Shown here: in pieces, positions 21,200-33,028 of the stretch
How positions within the stretch are numbered: position 1 is the stretch's first letter
Layout: the number at the start of each line of letters is the position of its first letter
Assembly (NCBI RefSeq): GCF_020360975.1
Contig: NW_025408667.1
Span: 4,526,001 to 4,590,000, forward strand
Direction: 5' to 3'
Length of the DNA: 64,000 nucleotides
DNA from: Hirsutella rhossiliensis
Taxonomy: Eukaryota > Ascomycota > Sordariomycetes > Hypocreales > Ophiocordycipitaceae
Program-made: the position numbers and the translations under genes
The notes under the pieces: model-generated
Database searches by the model: none
Seen by the model: the letters and a program-made list of their open reading frames with translations, nothing else
What the model was told of the DNA's origin: nothing

Positions 21200-22423
21200 A
21201 TGTCGCCCTCCATGGTAAACGCCGTCTACTACCCTTCGTGGGGAGTCTACGGAGGGAAGCCGCCGTCGTGTTTGGACGCCGCGGCCATCACCCATGTCTT
21301 CTACGCCTTTGTACGGTAAGGCAAGAGTCGTCACTCAAGCCGGCAGGTAATGTCTAATCATAATCTCCCCCTCCCTAGGGTCAATGAGAATGGGACGTTG
21401 CGTGTGAGTGTAAAGTCAAGCATTTCTACTTGACGTTGCTGATGGCAACTCACAGCTTCTTGACGAGTTTGGCGACCTGGTCAAGGATGTCGACGGCGAG
21501 AAGGGATGTCTTGCTGCCCTCGGAAAGTTCAAGCGTCAGCACCCTCATATCAAAACCCTCGTCTCGCTGGGGGGCGGATCCGGTAGCGCCGAGTTCCCCA
21601 AGCTCGCCGCCAGTGAGACCGCCAGAGAGACGTTTGCGACGGAAGCGCGCAGCTTTTGCGACCGCTATGGGTTTGATGGCATCGATAGTTGGTCGTGCCC
21701 CCCCCACCCCCGTCCCGCCTGGCAGGGCTAACGACAGCGGACTCAGTTGACTGGGAGCATCCCCAAACCCCAACCCAAGGCCTCGACTACGTCAGGCTGC
21801 TCGAGTCCGCCCGCAGCACCCTGCCCCCGTCCAAGTATCTTCTAAGCACAGCGTTGCCGGTGGGAGAGTATTCTCTGGGGCAGATCGATCTGGAATCCGC
21901 AGCCAGACTTCTCGATTTCCTTAACTTGATGTGCTACGACTTTGTGGGCGGCTGGACAAACGTATCGGGGCATCAATCTCAGCTTTGGCCGCCATCCGAG
22001 CATCGCGACCAACCGCGCTCGCAACTACAAAAGTCCTGCTCGGGGGGAGTAGAGTACCTCTTATCCCGCAATGTCCCCAGCCACAAGATTCTGCTCGGCA
22101 TTCCGACATACGCGAGATATTTTCCCCACGCACAGGGACCAGGCCAGTCCAGCCTGGATGCCGGGGAGATGGATATCCGTGCTCTTCCTGATGCATGGTT
22201 CAAAGGCGCGTACGTGGATGAAAGCGTTGGAGCGGCATATTATGTTGATCTGGCTGGAGACAAAGGCTTCGTCTCGTTTGACGTACCCAGGACGGTGGTA
22301 TTAAAAGGGAGATACGTCAATGAGAAGCTGCTTGGGGGACTTTTCTACTGGACAGGTATGTCGGATAGGGCTGGGGATGAGAGTCTGGTGGCTTCGGGAT
22401 ATAACCAGCTCAACATGGGCTAG
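21200..22423 (+). CDS. GH18 chitinase-like glycoside hydrolase
   Basis: Exons 21200-21315, 21379-21403, 21456-21687 and 21747-22423 (introns 63, 52 and 59 bp; the second exon is only 25 bp) give 349 residues. GH18 enzymes cut beta-1,4 GlcNAc polymers by substrate-assisted catalysis. The protein opens directly with the first barrel strand (VNAVYYPSWGVYGG). The substrate-binding SLGGGSGS starts near residue 84. The catalytic DxxDxDxE reads FDGIDIDWE with the acid/base Glu near residue 128, and MCYDF is present. A GLFYWTGM segment sits on the last strand. No signal peptide, chitin-binding module or anchor is visible, so it is probably cytosolic or non-classically exported. An in-frame ATG at 21128 would add 24 residues without a convincing signal sequence. 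The third intron has a weak donor (GTTGGT) but a good CTAAC branch. Confidence 0.88.
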
Positions 22424-25400
22424 GACCATCTGCTTCGTTGGCTTACTTGAATGATTTAAACTTGAACGAATCCTCTAGAGAACAATAGGCGCCATACGGC
22501 CTCCTCTAGATTCGCTGGGTGATGACGAAATCCGCGGCTTTCAGCTCGGCCAGCTTGCCCTCGGCCAGCTCTCTCACCGAGAGGGTTTCGTTCTCCGACT
22601 TTATCACAAGCGTGACCCTCGACCGCACGCAAACACGGCCCAACCTGACTCGGCTACCCAAAAGACGGTGCTGCTTCAAGCTGAGCAAGTACAGCCAGGG
22701 CTATTCCGGGAATTAGTCCGTGGTGGGAGTGGCGGCAATCAATCTGAAGCATACAAATGCTGCCTCTGGGCAAGGTGGGCACTCGCGTTTGACGTCGGGG
22801 TATACCTGGAAAACCCTTGCTTGTATTCGTGTTATTCTTAGTAGCACTCGTAATGCAACACGGGTTGTCTATCCTCGAAAGTGGGAAAGTGTGCGTAACC
22901 GTACACAAAGTTTGGCGTTGAGTGCAACGCGAACAAAGCAAATGATTAATGTCGTGCCCCACCGCTGGAGACGGTGCAGCAGCATATGAATAGAGGAGCA
23001 AAAGACTGGCTGGTCTTGCTGACCGCGTAGGAAGTTCTCCTTGGTCCTCGGCGCCCATTCACGCAAGAGCCGATCAACGCCGGCTTCGGTGATGTTAAGA
23101 GCCTACCCCTCGGGGCGACTTCCAAATGGCAAATCCCTCCCATCTTGACAAATATGCTGTGACAAGCTTATTACTGCCTGCTTTACACGGGGGAGCGGAA
23201 TGTTTTGTTCCATCTCCGCACCGATTGGCCTTGTCTAATGGTTAAAACGAAGGAAAGTAACACTCTTTTAATTTCCGACTAATATTATGGTTTCTTTACA
23301 TTCCCATCCACCGGTCCGTCTTTCCTAGTAGTTGCCGTTGATAAGAGGCCGCTTGCCTCTCGCGCATCGATGTAAGACATCATGAACACGAGGAACCGCT
23401 ATGGCCTCGGCGCTACCCTCCTGTCAAGGCCCTGTCATGCTCGGCCTGGAACTCGGCGACAAAGCGACACTCTTGGCCGACATGCGTCGCCGGCACGACG
23501 CTTGAAAGGTTGTGAAACGCCGGCCATCTTTTCTATAGTTTACAAGCCGAATCTGCATCTCCTCGTGTTCTCGAGTCGCCTGCCGCAGTGGCTTTCTCGC
23601 GCCATAGTTTGTGTCTTACATAGCTGCGGCAGCAGTGCGCGTCCGGGGCCATGGGTACAGGTAGGAGCCCACGATGAGCGAGGGTCGTGTCAGGAACGGA
23701 TTGCAGTGCCACACCGCCAACGGGGTGCCCGGAAGCCATGGTCAAGAGAGGGGGAAGACATGCCAACAAGCAGTACGGGCACCAGAGAAGACACGATTGG
23801 CCTTGTCCGACATGGGTGCAATCGAGAGCACATTCATGGCCATTTTGTGCTCGTTGCTCCTCTCTGGTCCACCATGCAAGCGGGCTGACCGGACCCACTG
23901 TCGGCTTGCGGTCGGAGCGAGCTCCGCGTCGGCGCCTCGGCTCTTGTGCCGCCGCATTACTCCACTTCGGAGCGGTGAGAGCCAGCTCCGCATCGGGGAC
24001 TCGGCACCCGATTTCAACCCGAGTGCTGCACACATGACAACAGGCCGGCAGGTCCATTCGGTCTCTGCGGCATTGCTCGGAACCACACTGCGGTTGGAGA
24101 TGGAGGGGGATGGACTAGACGCATCAAAGGTAGCGCCGAGGGCGACTGATCAGAGCAGAGTAACAATAGCTCTCGAGTGCAGTCATGGTCTAAGCCTGGC
24201 AAGTGAGCGTGCCAGGCGAGTACCGAGCCCATGTATTCATCCCATCGCTGGCGACATATATGACAAGAACATGCTAAGGCGCAACTGACGAATGCAGAGG
24301 TGTACCCTCGAGCCCTTCCACGCCCATGTTCAGAAAAGAAACGCCCCAAATCTTAGCCTCCATCATCTATCTCGCACAAGGCCATCATCCATTGAAGCCC
24401 TTCTTGTGGGTTTTTGTCCCAAGCTTCCTTGCCAGGAGAATTCGGAAATCGACGAAAGAAGTGAGGATATCCTGGATAAACGTGCATCTTGGTCGGGACA
24501 CTTGAGACGCGAACAAGCTATCAACACTGCGTTGCCATTGAATAGGGTAAGAGGTGCTCATAGCCCTTGGCTCACCCTACGATGTCACGTCCGGCGGCTG
24601 TATCTTTGCGGATGCTCCGGATTCTTGCGGCCAACCGGACTAAAACGAAACCACGGGAGACAAGAGGCACACGGCTATGCCGGCCTGACCATCCCGTTCG
24701 TGTGGCAAAATGGGGCGACCAGAGCGGCCGAGGTATGCAACGCATCGTGCCGTCATCAATGTCTCTCCCCTGAGCCCTTGCTAGCAAGGTCCGTCCTGTT
24801 TCCTATCTCTAACCTCTATCTAGCCCACCCTGAACGTCGAACACGATGTTAGAATATCTGAACAGGCGCAAGTACCGAACAGACGTTAGAAGATGGTTAC
24901 GTTCTGGTCGTGCCCTGAAAGATTGCCTACTTGGTGGCGAGGACTCGTCAGTGAACAACTACCTGCAGATTTACCAAACCGTCCGCTTACACGCGCAAAA
25001 AAAGTCAAGGTTTACGTGACGGACCAGTGGAAAAGTGTTGCATCTACAGAGAGAAGGCCTGCGCGGTTTTACATATGAGGGATGCCTTCCAGTGCTGAAG
25101 CACATCCTAGCAGACAGGCTCAAGTGGATTTGAGACGCGGGACATTGATCAATCATACCAAGGTGCTCGAAACAGTGATACACGTGGACAGTAGCAGCGG
25201 ACGATAAGTGCTCCTTCATTTTCCAGACGCTGGAGCGTCCTACAAACCGACTTTGTTGTAAAAACGACCTACATGTGAAAAAAACCAAACGCTAGGGGAA
25301 ACACCGTCTCTAACAGCACAAGTGTACGACCAAGGCTTTTGGGACTCGCGCGGCGGCTCGGGCCATTCTAGACGCCGTGTGCCGTGTTTGCCGGTTCCTA

Positions 25401-25645
25401 CGTCGCTCGGGTTTCCTAGATGACGCGAACACGGACCTTCACTAGTGCTGCAGAGACCCTAAACTACTCGGGCCCCTGTCGCCGAGCAGACCCCCTCTTC
25501 CCTTGGGTGAGAAGGTGATACCTTATAATGGCCTGTTGAAGCATCCCATCGTACGTGGCCCAAGAGTATAAACCTCAGAAGCCACTCGCCTTAGTTTTGC
25601 AGAGGCTGCACTCAGAACGTCAAGTGTTCCTCAACCTAGCTGAAC
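22424..25645. other. Gene-poor spacer with a transposase fragment
   Basis: About 3.2 kb. Many frames overlap on both strands and none reads as a gene, apart from the decayed hAT fragment near 23.8 kb listed separately. The minus-strand frame at 22,506-22,688 (60 codons) and the larger plus-strand frame at 23,674-24,288 (204 codons) show no family features. The right 200 bp should contain the O-methyltransferase promoter. Confidence 0.4.
23775..23910 (-). pseudogene. hAT-family transposase C-terminal fragment
   Basis: On the minus strand one frame gives SPLAWWTREEQRAQ and another, continuing from it after a shift near 23,855, gives MAMNVLSIAPMSDKANRVFSG. Together they match the order of the hAT transposase C-terminal dimerisation domain: a WW pair, then a short spacer, then (M)A.DVLSI.PMS...ERVFSGA. 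The expected continuation after FSGAR is lost. Only this fragment is recognisable, so it is a dead relic. The element's ends were not found. Confidence 0.65.
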
Positions 25646-27141
25646 ATGGAATCCAAGCAGATAAGCATATCGACAGCCATCTCCCCTTGCGACCCGGATG
25701 GTGTCCCCAAACTTCTCGAGGGCATCGCTTCGCTGGGGCATGAAGACTGGGCCAAGACCGAGTCGGCTCGGCTTCAACTTGTTGAGAAAGCGCGTTCGCT
25801 TGTCCAAGCTTTGGAAACTCCGAGAGAGACCATGATCAAACATACCTTGGCTCAGGTACAGTTACGGGTAGCTTTCAACCGAAGCTCAACTCTGGCTAAT
25901 ACGCGGGTATCTAGCCGGTTACCCTTTCGGCCATCACCCTTGGCGTGGAAACTGGCCTCTTTTCTATCTTGGTGCAAGGCGACGGCTCACCATGGGCGCT
26001 TAAAGAGTTGGCGAGTAAATTGGAAATGCAAGAATCTTTTCTTGGTTCGTTGCAATTTCATTGGGGTTGGTTCCACGTCTCATACATCCATACTCACCAT
26101 GACTCTTGCTAGGCCGCCTTATGCGCCACTTGGCGGCGATGGGCTATCTTATTGAGACTGGTCCCGACAATTACCTGCCTACCAACTTCACAAGGGCGTT
26201 GACTCTGCCCCTTATTAGTGCTGGGTATCCATTGACGTACGCCGTACCGCAGTTTTATCGTGCATTCTTGCAGGACTCTGACATGATTGGCGAATCAGAT
26301 TGAACGCGTTCATGAGGAGCTGGGTCAAGTTCCCAGCGTGGGCCCGAGAGCACAATTACATGGCACCCGAAAGCACCTTGAAAACTGTGCTCCAGTATGC
26401 CTTTAATACTGACCTCAACATGTTTGATTTCTTCCACTCCCGGCCCCCAAATGGCGTGCATTTCGACAATCTTATGACCGGGTATCGACAAGGGCGGCCC
26501 CACTGGATGGATGCCGGCTTCTACCCTGTGCAGGAGAAACTCATCCAAGGGCTGAAGCCGGGTGCGGACGCTGTACTTCTGGTTGATATTGGCGGTGGTT
26601 TGGGACAGGACATCGTAAGGTTCCAGTCTCAGTATCCAGAGGCGCCTGGTCGTCTTGTACTGCAAGACCAAGCGGTCGTAACCAGCAAGAGCATTGGAAT
26701 ACACGACAAAATCGAGACTATGTCATACGACTTCTTTACCGAGCAACCGGTTAAAGGCAAGTTATCCATTCTCTGTCGCTTATTTAACCCTTTTGAGAGC
26801 GTGTTCTGACCCTTTCATTTGAAGGGGCCAGGGCGTATTACCTACACTCTGTTCTGCACAACTGGCCCGACAAGGCTTGTGTTCAGATCCTAAAGCGCGT
26901 CAAGGAAGCTATGGAGCCGGGATATAGCCGGCTACTTATTAACGACCAGGTAGTCCCCCGGACTGGTGCCCATTGGGAAGTAACGGCCTTGGATCTCGAG
27001 ATGATGGTACTGCTCGGAGCGCGCGAGCGAGTTGAGGAAGAGTGGTATCAACTCCTCGAAAACATGGCAGATTTGCGGGTCGAAAAGATATGGACGCTCG
27101 CGAATGGCCTCGAGAGTGTCATAGAGTGCGTGCTTCGCTAG
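25646..27141 (+). CDS. SAM-dependent O-methyltransferase, fungal secondary-metabolism type
   Basis: Five exons (25646-25855, 25915-26044, 26113-26236, 26299-26756, 26825-27141) give 412 residues, the normal size for plant-COMT-like fungal O-methyltransferases such as those of aflatoxin or polyketide pathways. The N-terminal helical dimerisation part holds the TLSAITLGVETGLF winged-helix entry. The SAM-binding loop is VDIGGGLGQD (about 250-259), and the catalytic histidine lies in YYLHSVLHNWPD (about His319). Introns of 59, 68, 62 and 68 bp were set by frame and family continuity. The third (gtacgc donor, CTGAC branch) removes an apparent stop. The fourth is best read as GC-AG with donor GCAAGT. 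No cluster partners are visible to the left, and the right side is transposon debris. The frame is intact, with no sign of RIP. Confidence 0.88.
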
Positions 27142-27390
27142 GTGAACTATATAGTAGCTCTAACAGTACTTCCACGAACATTTTACCCTGGGCTTTATAA
27201 TCAGTGAGAATGAAAGCTGGGGCAATGGGCAATCTACTTCGAGGGTATATAACATAGATCGGATCTATAGACGGTGTCGCTAAAGCTTTCGTCTCCTCGG
27301 ACTATAGAAGAATGCCTAGCGGTGGCCTAAAATAAATGCTCTTAGGCAGAGGCTTAAGAGCATAGTAGAAGAAATAAGGGCATAGAAAGG
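27142..27390. other. Transition zone into the RIP block
   Basis: 3' flank of the O-methyltransferase. CA and TG dinucleotides are still frequent to about 27,375 and then stop abruptly. No gene is seen. Confidence 0.6.
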
Positions 27391-28211
27391 TAAATTTAGT
27401 AATATATATCTCAGTCTATCTATTAAGATAAAGGAGGGGCTTATATAGGTATAGTAACTATAAATAACTAGGTAAAAGAGGGTATTAAGATATTCTTATA
27501 CCTAAGTTAGGCTTATATTATATCCTTAGGCTAAGGGAGGTATATTAATTAAGTAGGCTCCCTTATATATAACTATTAGGTTTTTTAAAGTACTAGTATC
27601 CTTTAAGCGGCTAACCTTTTAAAACTAAGCTTAAAATATAAAAAAAGTATATACTTAGAACTATCGTAAATAGCGTATTACGCCCCCCTAAGTATAGCTA
27701 TATATAGCTACTAGCGGGTATATAATATACTACGAAAGGTTACGAATTAAGCGAGGTTCTCTCTTATATAAGTAGAAAACTTTTCCCCGCCCTCGCTAAC
27801 TAAGGGTATATACCTCTTATAATTAGGACCTAGCCTAGACCTAACCTAGGACCCTAGCCTAGACCTAAGGAGGGCCCCTATAACCCCTACCCCCTCTTAA
27901 CCTAAGGGCCGAAATAAGTACCTTAGAGGCTAGGGCCCGCTTAAAAGGAGCTCTAAAAGGCGTTAGCCTTTTAAAGACCCTAAAAGAAAGGCCTAGGATT
28001 AACTTAACTAGCCCTTAAAGTAAGTAAAAAGGTAAAAGAGAGCTACCCTTAATAGCTTTATTAGCCCTATACCTATTTAACCTATATTTTAATACTTATA
28101 ATAAACCTAGCCCTAGCTATTAAGTACTAGTCCCTAAGTATAAAGCTAGTACTTTAACCTTACTATCTACTTAGATCTAGTATAGGTTTAATAGGTAACT
28201 AAATAAACTAG
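27391..28211. other. RIP-altered sequence of unknown origin
   Basis: Very AT-rich, with short internal duplications such as cctagcctagacctaa at 27,831 and 27,854. No decodable protein or terminal repeat was found. Confidence 0.5.
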
Positions 28212-28412
28212 CTACTATTATAAGAGTCTTTAACTATTATAGGTTATAAGCTTAGGCTACGGCCTAAGCTATATAGTTATATATAAAAGGCTAGATCCTA
28301 TATATATATATATAGGCTAGCCGCGTATAAAAGAGCTCTATATAGCTTATTAATATTATCTTATAAATAGCACCTATATATATACCTTTACTTACTCTAT
28401 AATAGTATAAGC
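28212..28412 (+). repeat. Fragment of an ~820-bp dispersed repeat
   Basis: Shares the ordered words agtctttaactattat, taagctatatagttatat, ggctagatcctatata and agcttattaatatta with the repeat at 34,332-35,142 (same strand) and 52,365-53,200 (opposite strand). Only the last 200 bp of the repeat are present here. Confidence 0.8.
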
Positions 28413-28999
28413 TATTAACTAATAGATCTAATAAATATCTCTTTAAAAAGGGTGCTACTTCCTTAAGGGAGCACTTTACCCCTCCTTAGACGGATAAGGA
28501 GTATTATAGCTATCTTAAAAGCGATTAAAAGCGCGACGGCTAGCGAGAAGGACGAGGTTCTCGCTATACTAAGGGAGCCGTCTATAAGACTAGCTTTAAC
28601 CCCTATAACTACTATAATTCTCGCGAAGAGAGATATAAGAAGTGTATAAAAATATATAAAGGTAAAATTAGAAGTAAGGGGTCGGACAGGCAAGGCAGAG
28701 AGATTTAATTCTTACGGGGGCAGTAATAAAGGTAGGGGAGTGATTATTATATTGCCTTAATTATCCTTCTTTCCTCTATCTAACGCCCCTCTTTATACCT
28801 ATCTAGAATCTTAATTAATAAAGAAGATCCTGCTTAAAGAAGCTACTAATGTCCTTTTAACTACCGAGCTTTTTACCGGTTTTTCCCCTCCTTTCTAGCC
28901 GTTGCCGGTATATCCGTCTTATCTCTCGCTACCTCTATAGGAAGCTATCGCTACTTCTGCTTCCCCTTATGCCTCTACCCTCCTCTTTATACCTCTTTT

Positions 29000-31900
29000 T
29001 AGCTCCTTCTTTAAAACCTGTTTTTTAGCTTCCTAGGTCCCTCTTACTAAGGGATATCTCCGAGAACTACGAAATTAAGCTACGCTTCGCGATAATTAAA
29101 GTAAGAGGAAGGCTATATAACGGTAGATATAGCAGTCTATATAGTTAGCTTAGTAGATATTAATTAGGCCCTTTAAATAAAAAACCTAAAGTTACTCGCT
29201 AAGCTATAGTAGTAGATACTAAAGCGCTTTTATAATCTTCTTTTACTATTTAAGTCCTAAGAAGTAAATAAGCTTAACCTATATAAGCTAAGGGTAAACT
29301 ATAAGATTATACTTTATACTAATAAAAAGGGGTAGGAACTACTAGTACTATTTAGGCCGCTATATAGTATATTATATATAGAGCTATTAGTATAAAAGAA
29401 GACGCTAAGGAACCTCTTAAATAAGAGCTTTATTTAAGTAAGTAGCTTTAAAATTATAAGGAACGGTGTTCCTACTATAAATAAAGCAGCTATAATATAC
29501 TCTCCCGATTATATAAGCTAATAAGTAGTATATTAATTATAGACAAAATCTCATCCTATAGAGCAAGAATCGCTCGTTATTTTGCATGTTATTATGCATT
29601 AAACGGGTTGCCGGTTATCGTATAATCGGGAATCGAAGGAACAGAGCTAGCTTAGAATGCTAGCTAAGACCTCTTAAGAACACCGGCACGACCAACCTCC
29701 TTTAAACACGAATATCAGTGGAACCAAGACACTTCTAGACTTACTCGAGGTATCACGGAATCCCCTAGTCTCAGGGCTATACGGCAGCCTAAATCTAGTC
29801 CCGAAAGGTTCTTCCATTCAGCTATAATTGTCTATATAAGACAGCATGTCCGCTAGTAGATAGATAGAGTATTATTAACTTTAATACCTCTTCTATACAC
29901 TAATACACTACTAATAAATTCCATTGAAAATCCTACCTTATACTCCTTCTTCCCCTCTATCACGTAGTCTTATATAATTCCTTAATTTCCTAAAATTCCG
30001 CTTTTACTTATATACCTTAAGAAAAATAAGAGCGCTAGTCCTATTTATATATAAGCTAGGAAGTAAGATATAGTTCTATTATAACTATAAGGCTTTAAAC
30101 GTAATTATAAGGCTAGACCGCTACCCTTTACCTTTAATCTTAGATATACTTTATAACTTCTTAAAGATAAAGTAGTTTATAAAGCTAGATATAAAATAAG
30201 CGTTTTATAAGGTATAAATCTTAAAGGGTAATAGGTAAAATATAGCGTTCTATACTTACTATAGCTTATTTAAGTAGCTTATAACGCCCTTTAGCTTTTT
30301 AAGAGCGCTTACTACCTTTTAATATTATATTAATAATATACTTTAAGACTTTCTTAATAGGTTCGCTTTTATATATATAGATAATATCCTTATCTATATA
30401 AGCGGATCCTATAAGGACTATATATAAAAAGTATAAAGGGTCTTAAAGCGCCTCTAGCTTTATAGGCTCTACCTTAACTTAAATAAGTATAAATTTAAGG
30501 TTAAGAAGGTTAAGTACCTGGGCTTTATTATTTATATAAGTATAGGTATATAAGCGGACCTTATAAAGATTTAAGCGATTTAGGACTAAGCGGCCCTAAC
30601 TATATAAATAGGTATATAAAGCTTTCTTAGGTTTATAAACTATTATAGGATATTTATTAAGGGCTTTTCTTATATTATAATACCTTTAAATAAGATTAGT
30701 AGGAAAAAGACTACTTTTTATTAAAGGGCCTATATAAAAGGGAGCGTTCTATACGCTTAAGGACCTATTCTTATAAGCCTTAATACTACTTTAGTAGGAC
30801 TTTAACTAGTCTACGATAGTTAAAGCGGACTATAGCGGCTAGGCGCTTAAAAGGACGCTTTCTTAAAAAGTAAATAAGTAAAAGTAACTAGTAGTATTTT
30901 ACTCTTATAAACTAACCTTAGTAAAGTAGAATTATACTATTTATAATAAGAAGATACTAGCGATTATTAGCTACCTTAAGTAGTAGTAAGCGGAGCTCTA
31001 AAGTTATAAGAGCTTTAAGGTCTTTATAGATTATAGGAACCTTAAGTACTTTATAACCCGCTAGTACCTCTTAAAATAGTAAGCCCGCTAAGTAAAGTAC
31101 CTTTTATAGTTTAACTTCTTAATTAAGTACTAGCTAAGGTAAGACTTTATAGTCCTAGATATACTTTCTTATAAGGATTAAGACTAGCTAATAAGAGTAG
31201 ATATTAAGGCCTAAGATCTATAGCTTATCTTATAAGAAGCGCTATAGACTTATATAAAAGCTTCCTTAGTAAAGGAAGGCGCGGTACTAATAAATAAGCC
31301 TTCCTTTATACCTTTACCTTAGTCCGGTAAAAAGGGATAGACCGGCCTAGGAGCGCGTATAATATAGGTATTTTAAAATAAGGTCCTTTAATACTTATAA
31401 GATAAGATATTATCTTTAAACTATACTTATAAGAGTATATACTATACTATTAAGTCTAGTACTTAATACCTTAATTTAAAGCTAAAGCTAAAGGTATAAG
31501 TAACTAATATTATATTATATTAACTTATAAGAGTATTTATACTAGTAGGGGAGACTATAAGTACTAAGCGCGCTATATACTATAAAAGCTAAAGAGAAAG
31601 ATAGACTACTAAAGCTAAATAAATAAAATAAGCTTTAAGGAAAGCTAGTTTAGCTTATTTATAACTTTAGTATTATAGGCTACTTAGGTTAGTAGGGTAT
31701 AATAGTAAGCCTTATAAGGGATTTTTACTAGCCCTTCTTATAATACTATATTCGCTACTTTCTTTATAACTATAATATCTATAGCTATACTAAGATTTAA
31801 AAGGTATAGCTTAAGGGGCTACTTAAGTAGCTTTTAGTACTTAACTAGTTTTATATATATATATAGATAGACTTTATAATAGACCTTCTACTTATAAAAG

Positions 31901-32720
31901 ATAGTAACCGCTATATATATATAATTAAGGACTAGCTTAATAAATTAATATTACTAAAGCTAATACTATTTTTAAATATAAAGGCTTATATAAAGCGCTT
32001 CTTATAATACTAAGCCTACTTATATAGCTAGCTAACCTTTATTATAAGTAATAAAAGATTAAACTAAACTAGCTACTTTTAATAGTACCTATATTAGCTA
32101 CTTTAAATTATATAGCTACTTAGTATAGCTTATTATATATAAACTAATAAGGGACCTAAGAGGGTTAACTAAGAAGTATAAGCGTATTTATAAGTAGTAA
32201 TAGCCTATAACTAAGTAGACTAAGACCGCTAGCTCCTTATAGCCTAGCTCGCGTTAAATAATAAACTATAGGCCTTTATTAAGATAGCTCCCTTCTTTAC
32301 TATATATAGCTTTAAGCCGCCCTCCTTAATCTTATTTACTATAGATATAGTAGCGGAGTAATATAATAGTTTATTACTAGAAAGCTATACCTTTACGTTT
32401 ATATAAAAGTTATAGGAAACTATAGAATACTACTAATCTATAATAGCTACTTTAGCGTAAGATTAAGAGCGGCATACTAATAAGACTAAGGCCTTAGTAA
32501 ATAAGTTTATAGTAAGAGATAAGGTATAGCTTAACCTTTATAACTATAGGTTAGCGTAGCTAAAAAAGAAGCTAGATTAGCTATATATAAAGTTTATAGT
32601 ATAAAGGGTTATTAGCCTATAAGTAATAGAGCTTAATAGTCTTTTAATAAGGGTCTATTATCGCGTATACTATATATATTAATTAACGCTATCGCTTATA
32701 TTTAATAAGCGGCTATATCT
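29000..32720 (+). mobile_element. Ty3/Gypsy LTR-retrotransposon relic, plus strand
   Basis: RIP-altered pol can be read in one frame with TAG/TAA in place of Gln/Trp codons. Reverse transcriptase runs from about 30,000 to 30,560 with ALNVIIRLDRYPLPLI, then ITPFSF and FIYIDNILIY (ancestral YIDD). RNase H-like sequence follows to about 31,000, and integrase core at about 31,850-32,250. Its LTRs were not identified. The coding part upstream of the reverse transcriptase is split by the unmutated island at 29,540-29,960. Outer limits are approximate; the part from 28,413 to 29,000 may be its gag region but is not decodable with confidence. Confidence 0.8.
29540..29960. mobile_element. Late insertion that escaped RIP (solo-LTR-like)
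   Basis: In this stretch CA and TG suddenly return (for example gcatgttattatgcatt, aacaccggcacgacc and tatcagtggaacc) and then vanish again after about 29,960. It contains a TATA-like tctatataag near 29,850, as an LTR promoter would. It interrupts a decayed Gypsy pol. No clear TG...CA ends or target duplication could be fixed, so the class is uncertain and the limits approximate. Confidence 0.55.
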
Positions 32721-33028
32721 TTTTTCGTAATAGTTATAAGCCTAAGCGGAGGGGTTACCCTTCTAGGAACTTCCTAGTAACTATATATATACTTCTAGCT
32801 AGCCTAGCGCGTATTACTTAAAGGCCTATAGTTTAAGTCCCGCTAGCGTAATTAAGCGCGGTTTTAGTATAGGGCCTACCTATATAAAAATTCCCGCTAT
32901 AGTCTAGGATATCTAGGTATCTTAGGACGAATTAACCTAATATCCCTAAAGGGGTATATCGCGTATACTATATATATTAATTAACGCTGTCGCTTATATT
33001 TAATAGGCGGCTATATCTTTTTTCGTAA
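32661..33028 (+). repeat. Direct repeat pair of ~70 bp (32,661-32,730 and 32,959-33,028)
   Basis: The two copies start with tcgcgtatac and end with tttttcgtaa, are nearly identical, and lie 298 bp apart at the end of the Gypsy integrase region. They could be short terminal repeats of a small insertion or a segmental duplication inside the 3' part of the Gypsy element. Confidence 0.75.

Noticed and set aside
23674..24288. 204-codon plus-strand open frame
   Set aside because: It overlaps the hAT fragment on the other strand, and its translation shows no domain or secondary-structure pattern.
26237..26298. Apparent stop and frameshift in the O-methyltransferase
   Set aside because: A GTACGC donor, CTGAC branch and CAG acceptor remove the stop and restore a continuous family sequence.
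28463..28693. 76-codon minus-strand open frame in the RIP block
   Set aside because: The translation is a repetitive hydrophobic string with no family features, as expected by chance in skewed sequence.
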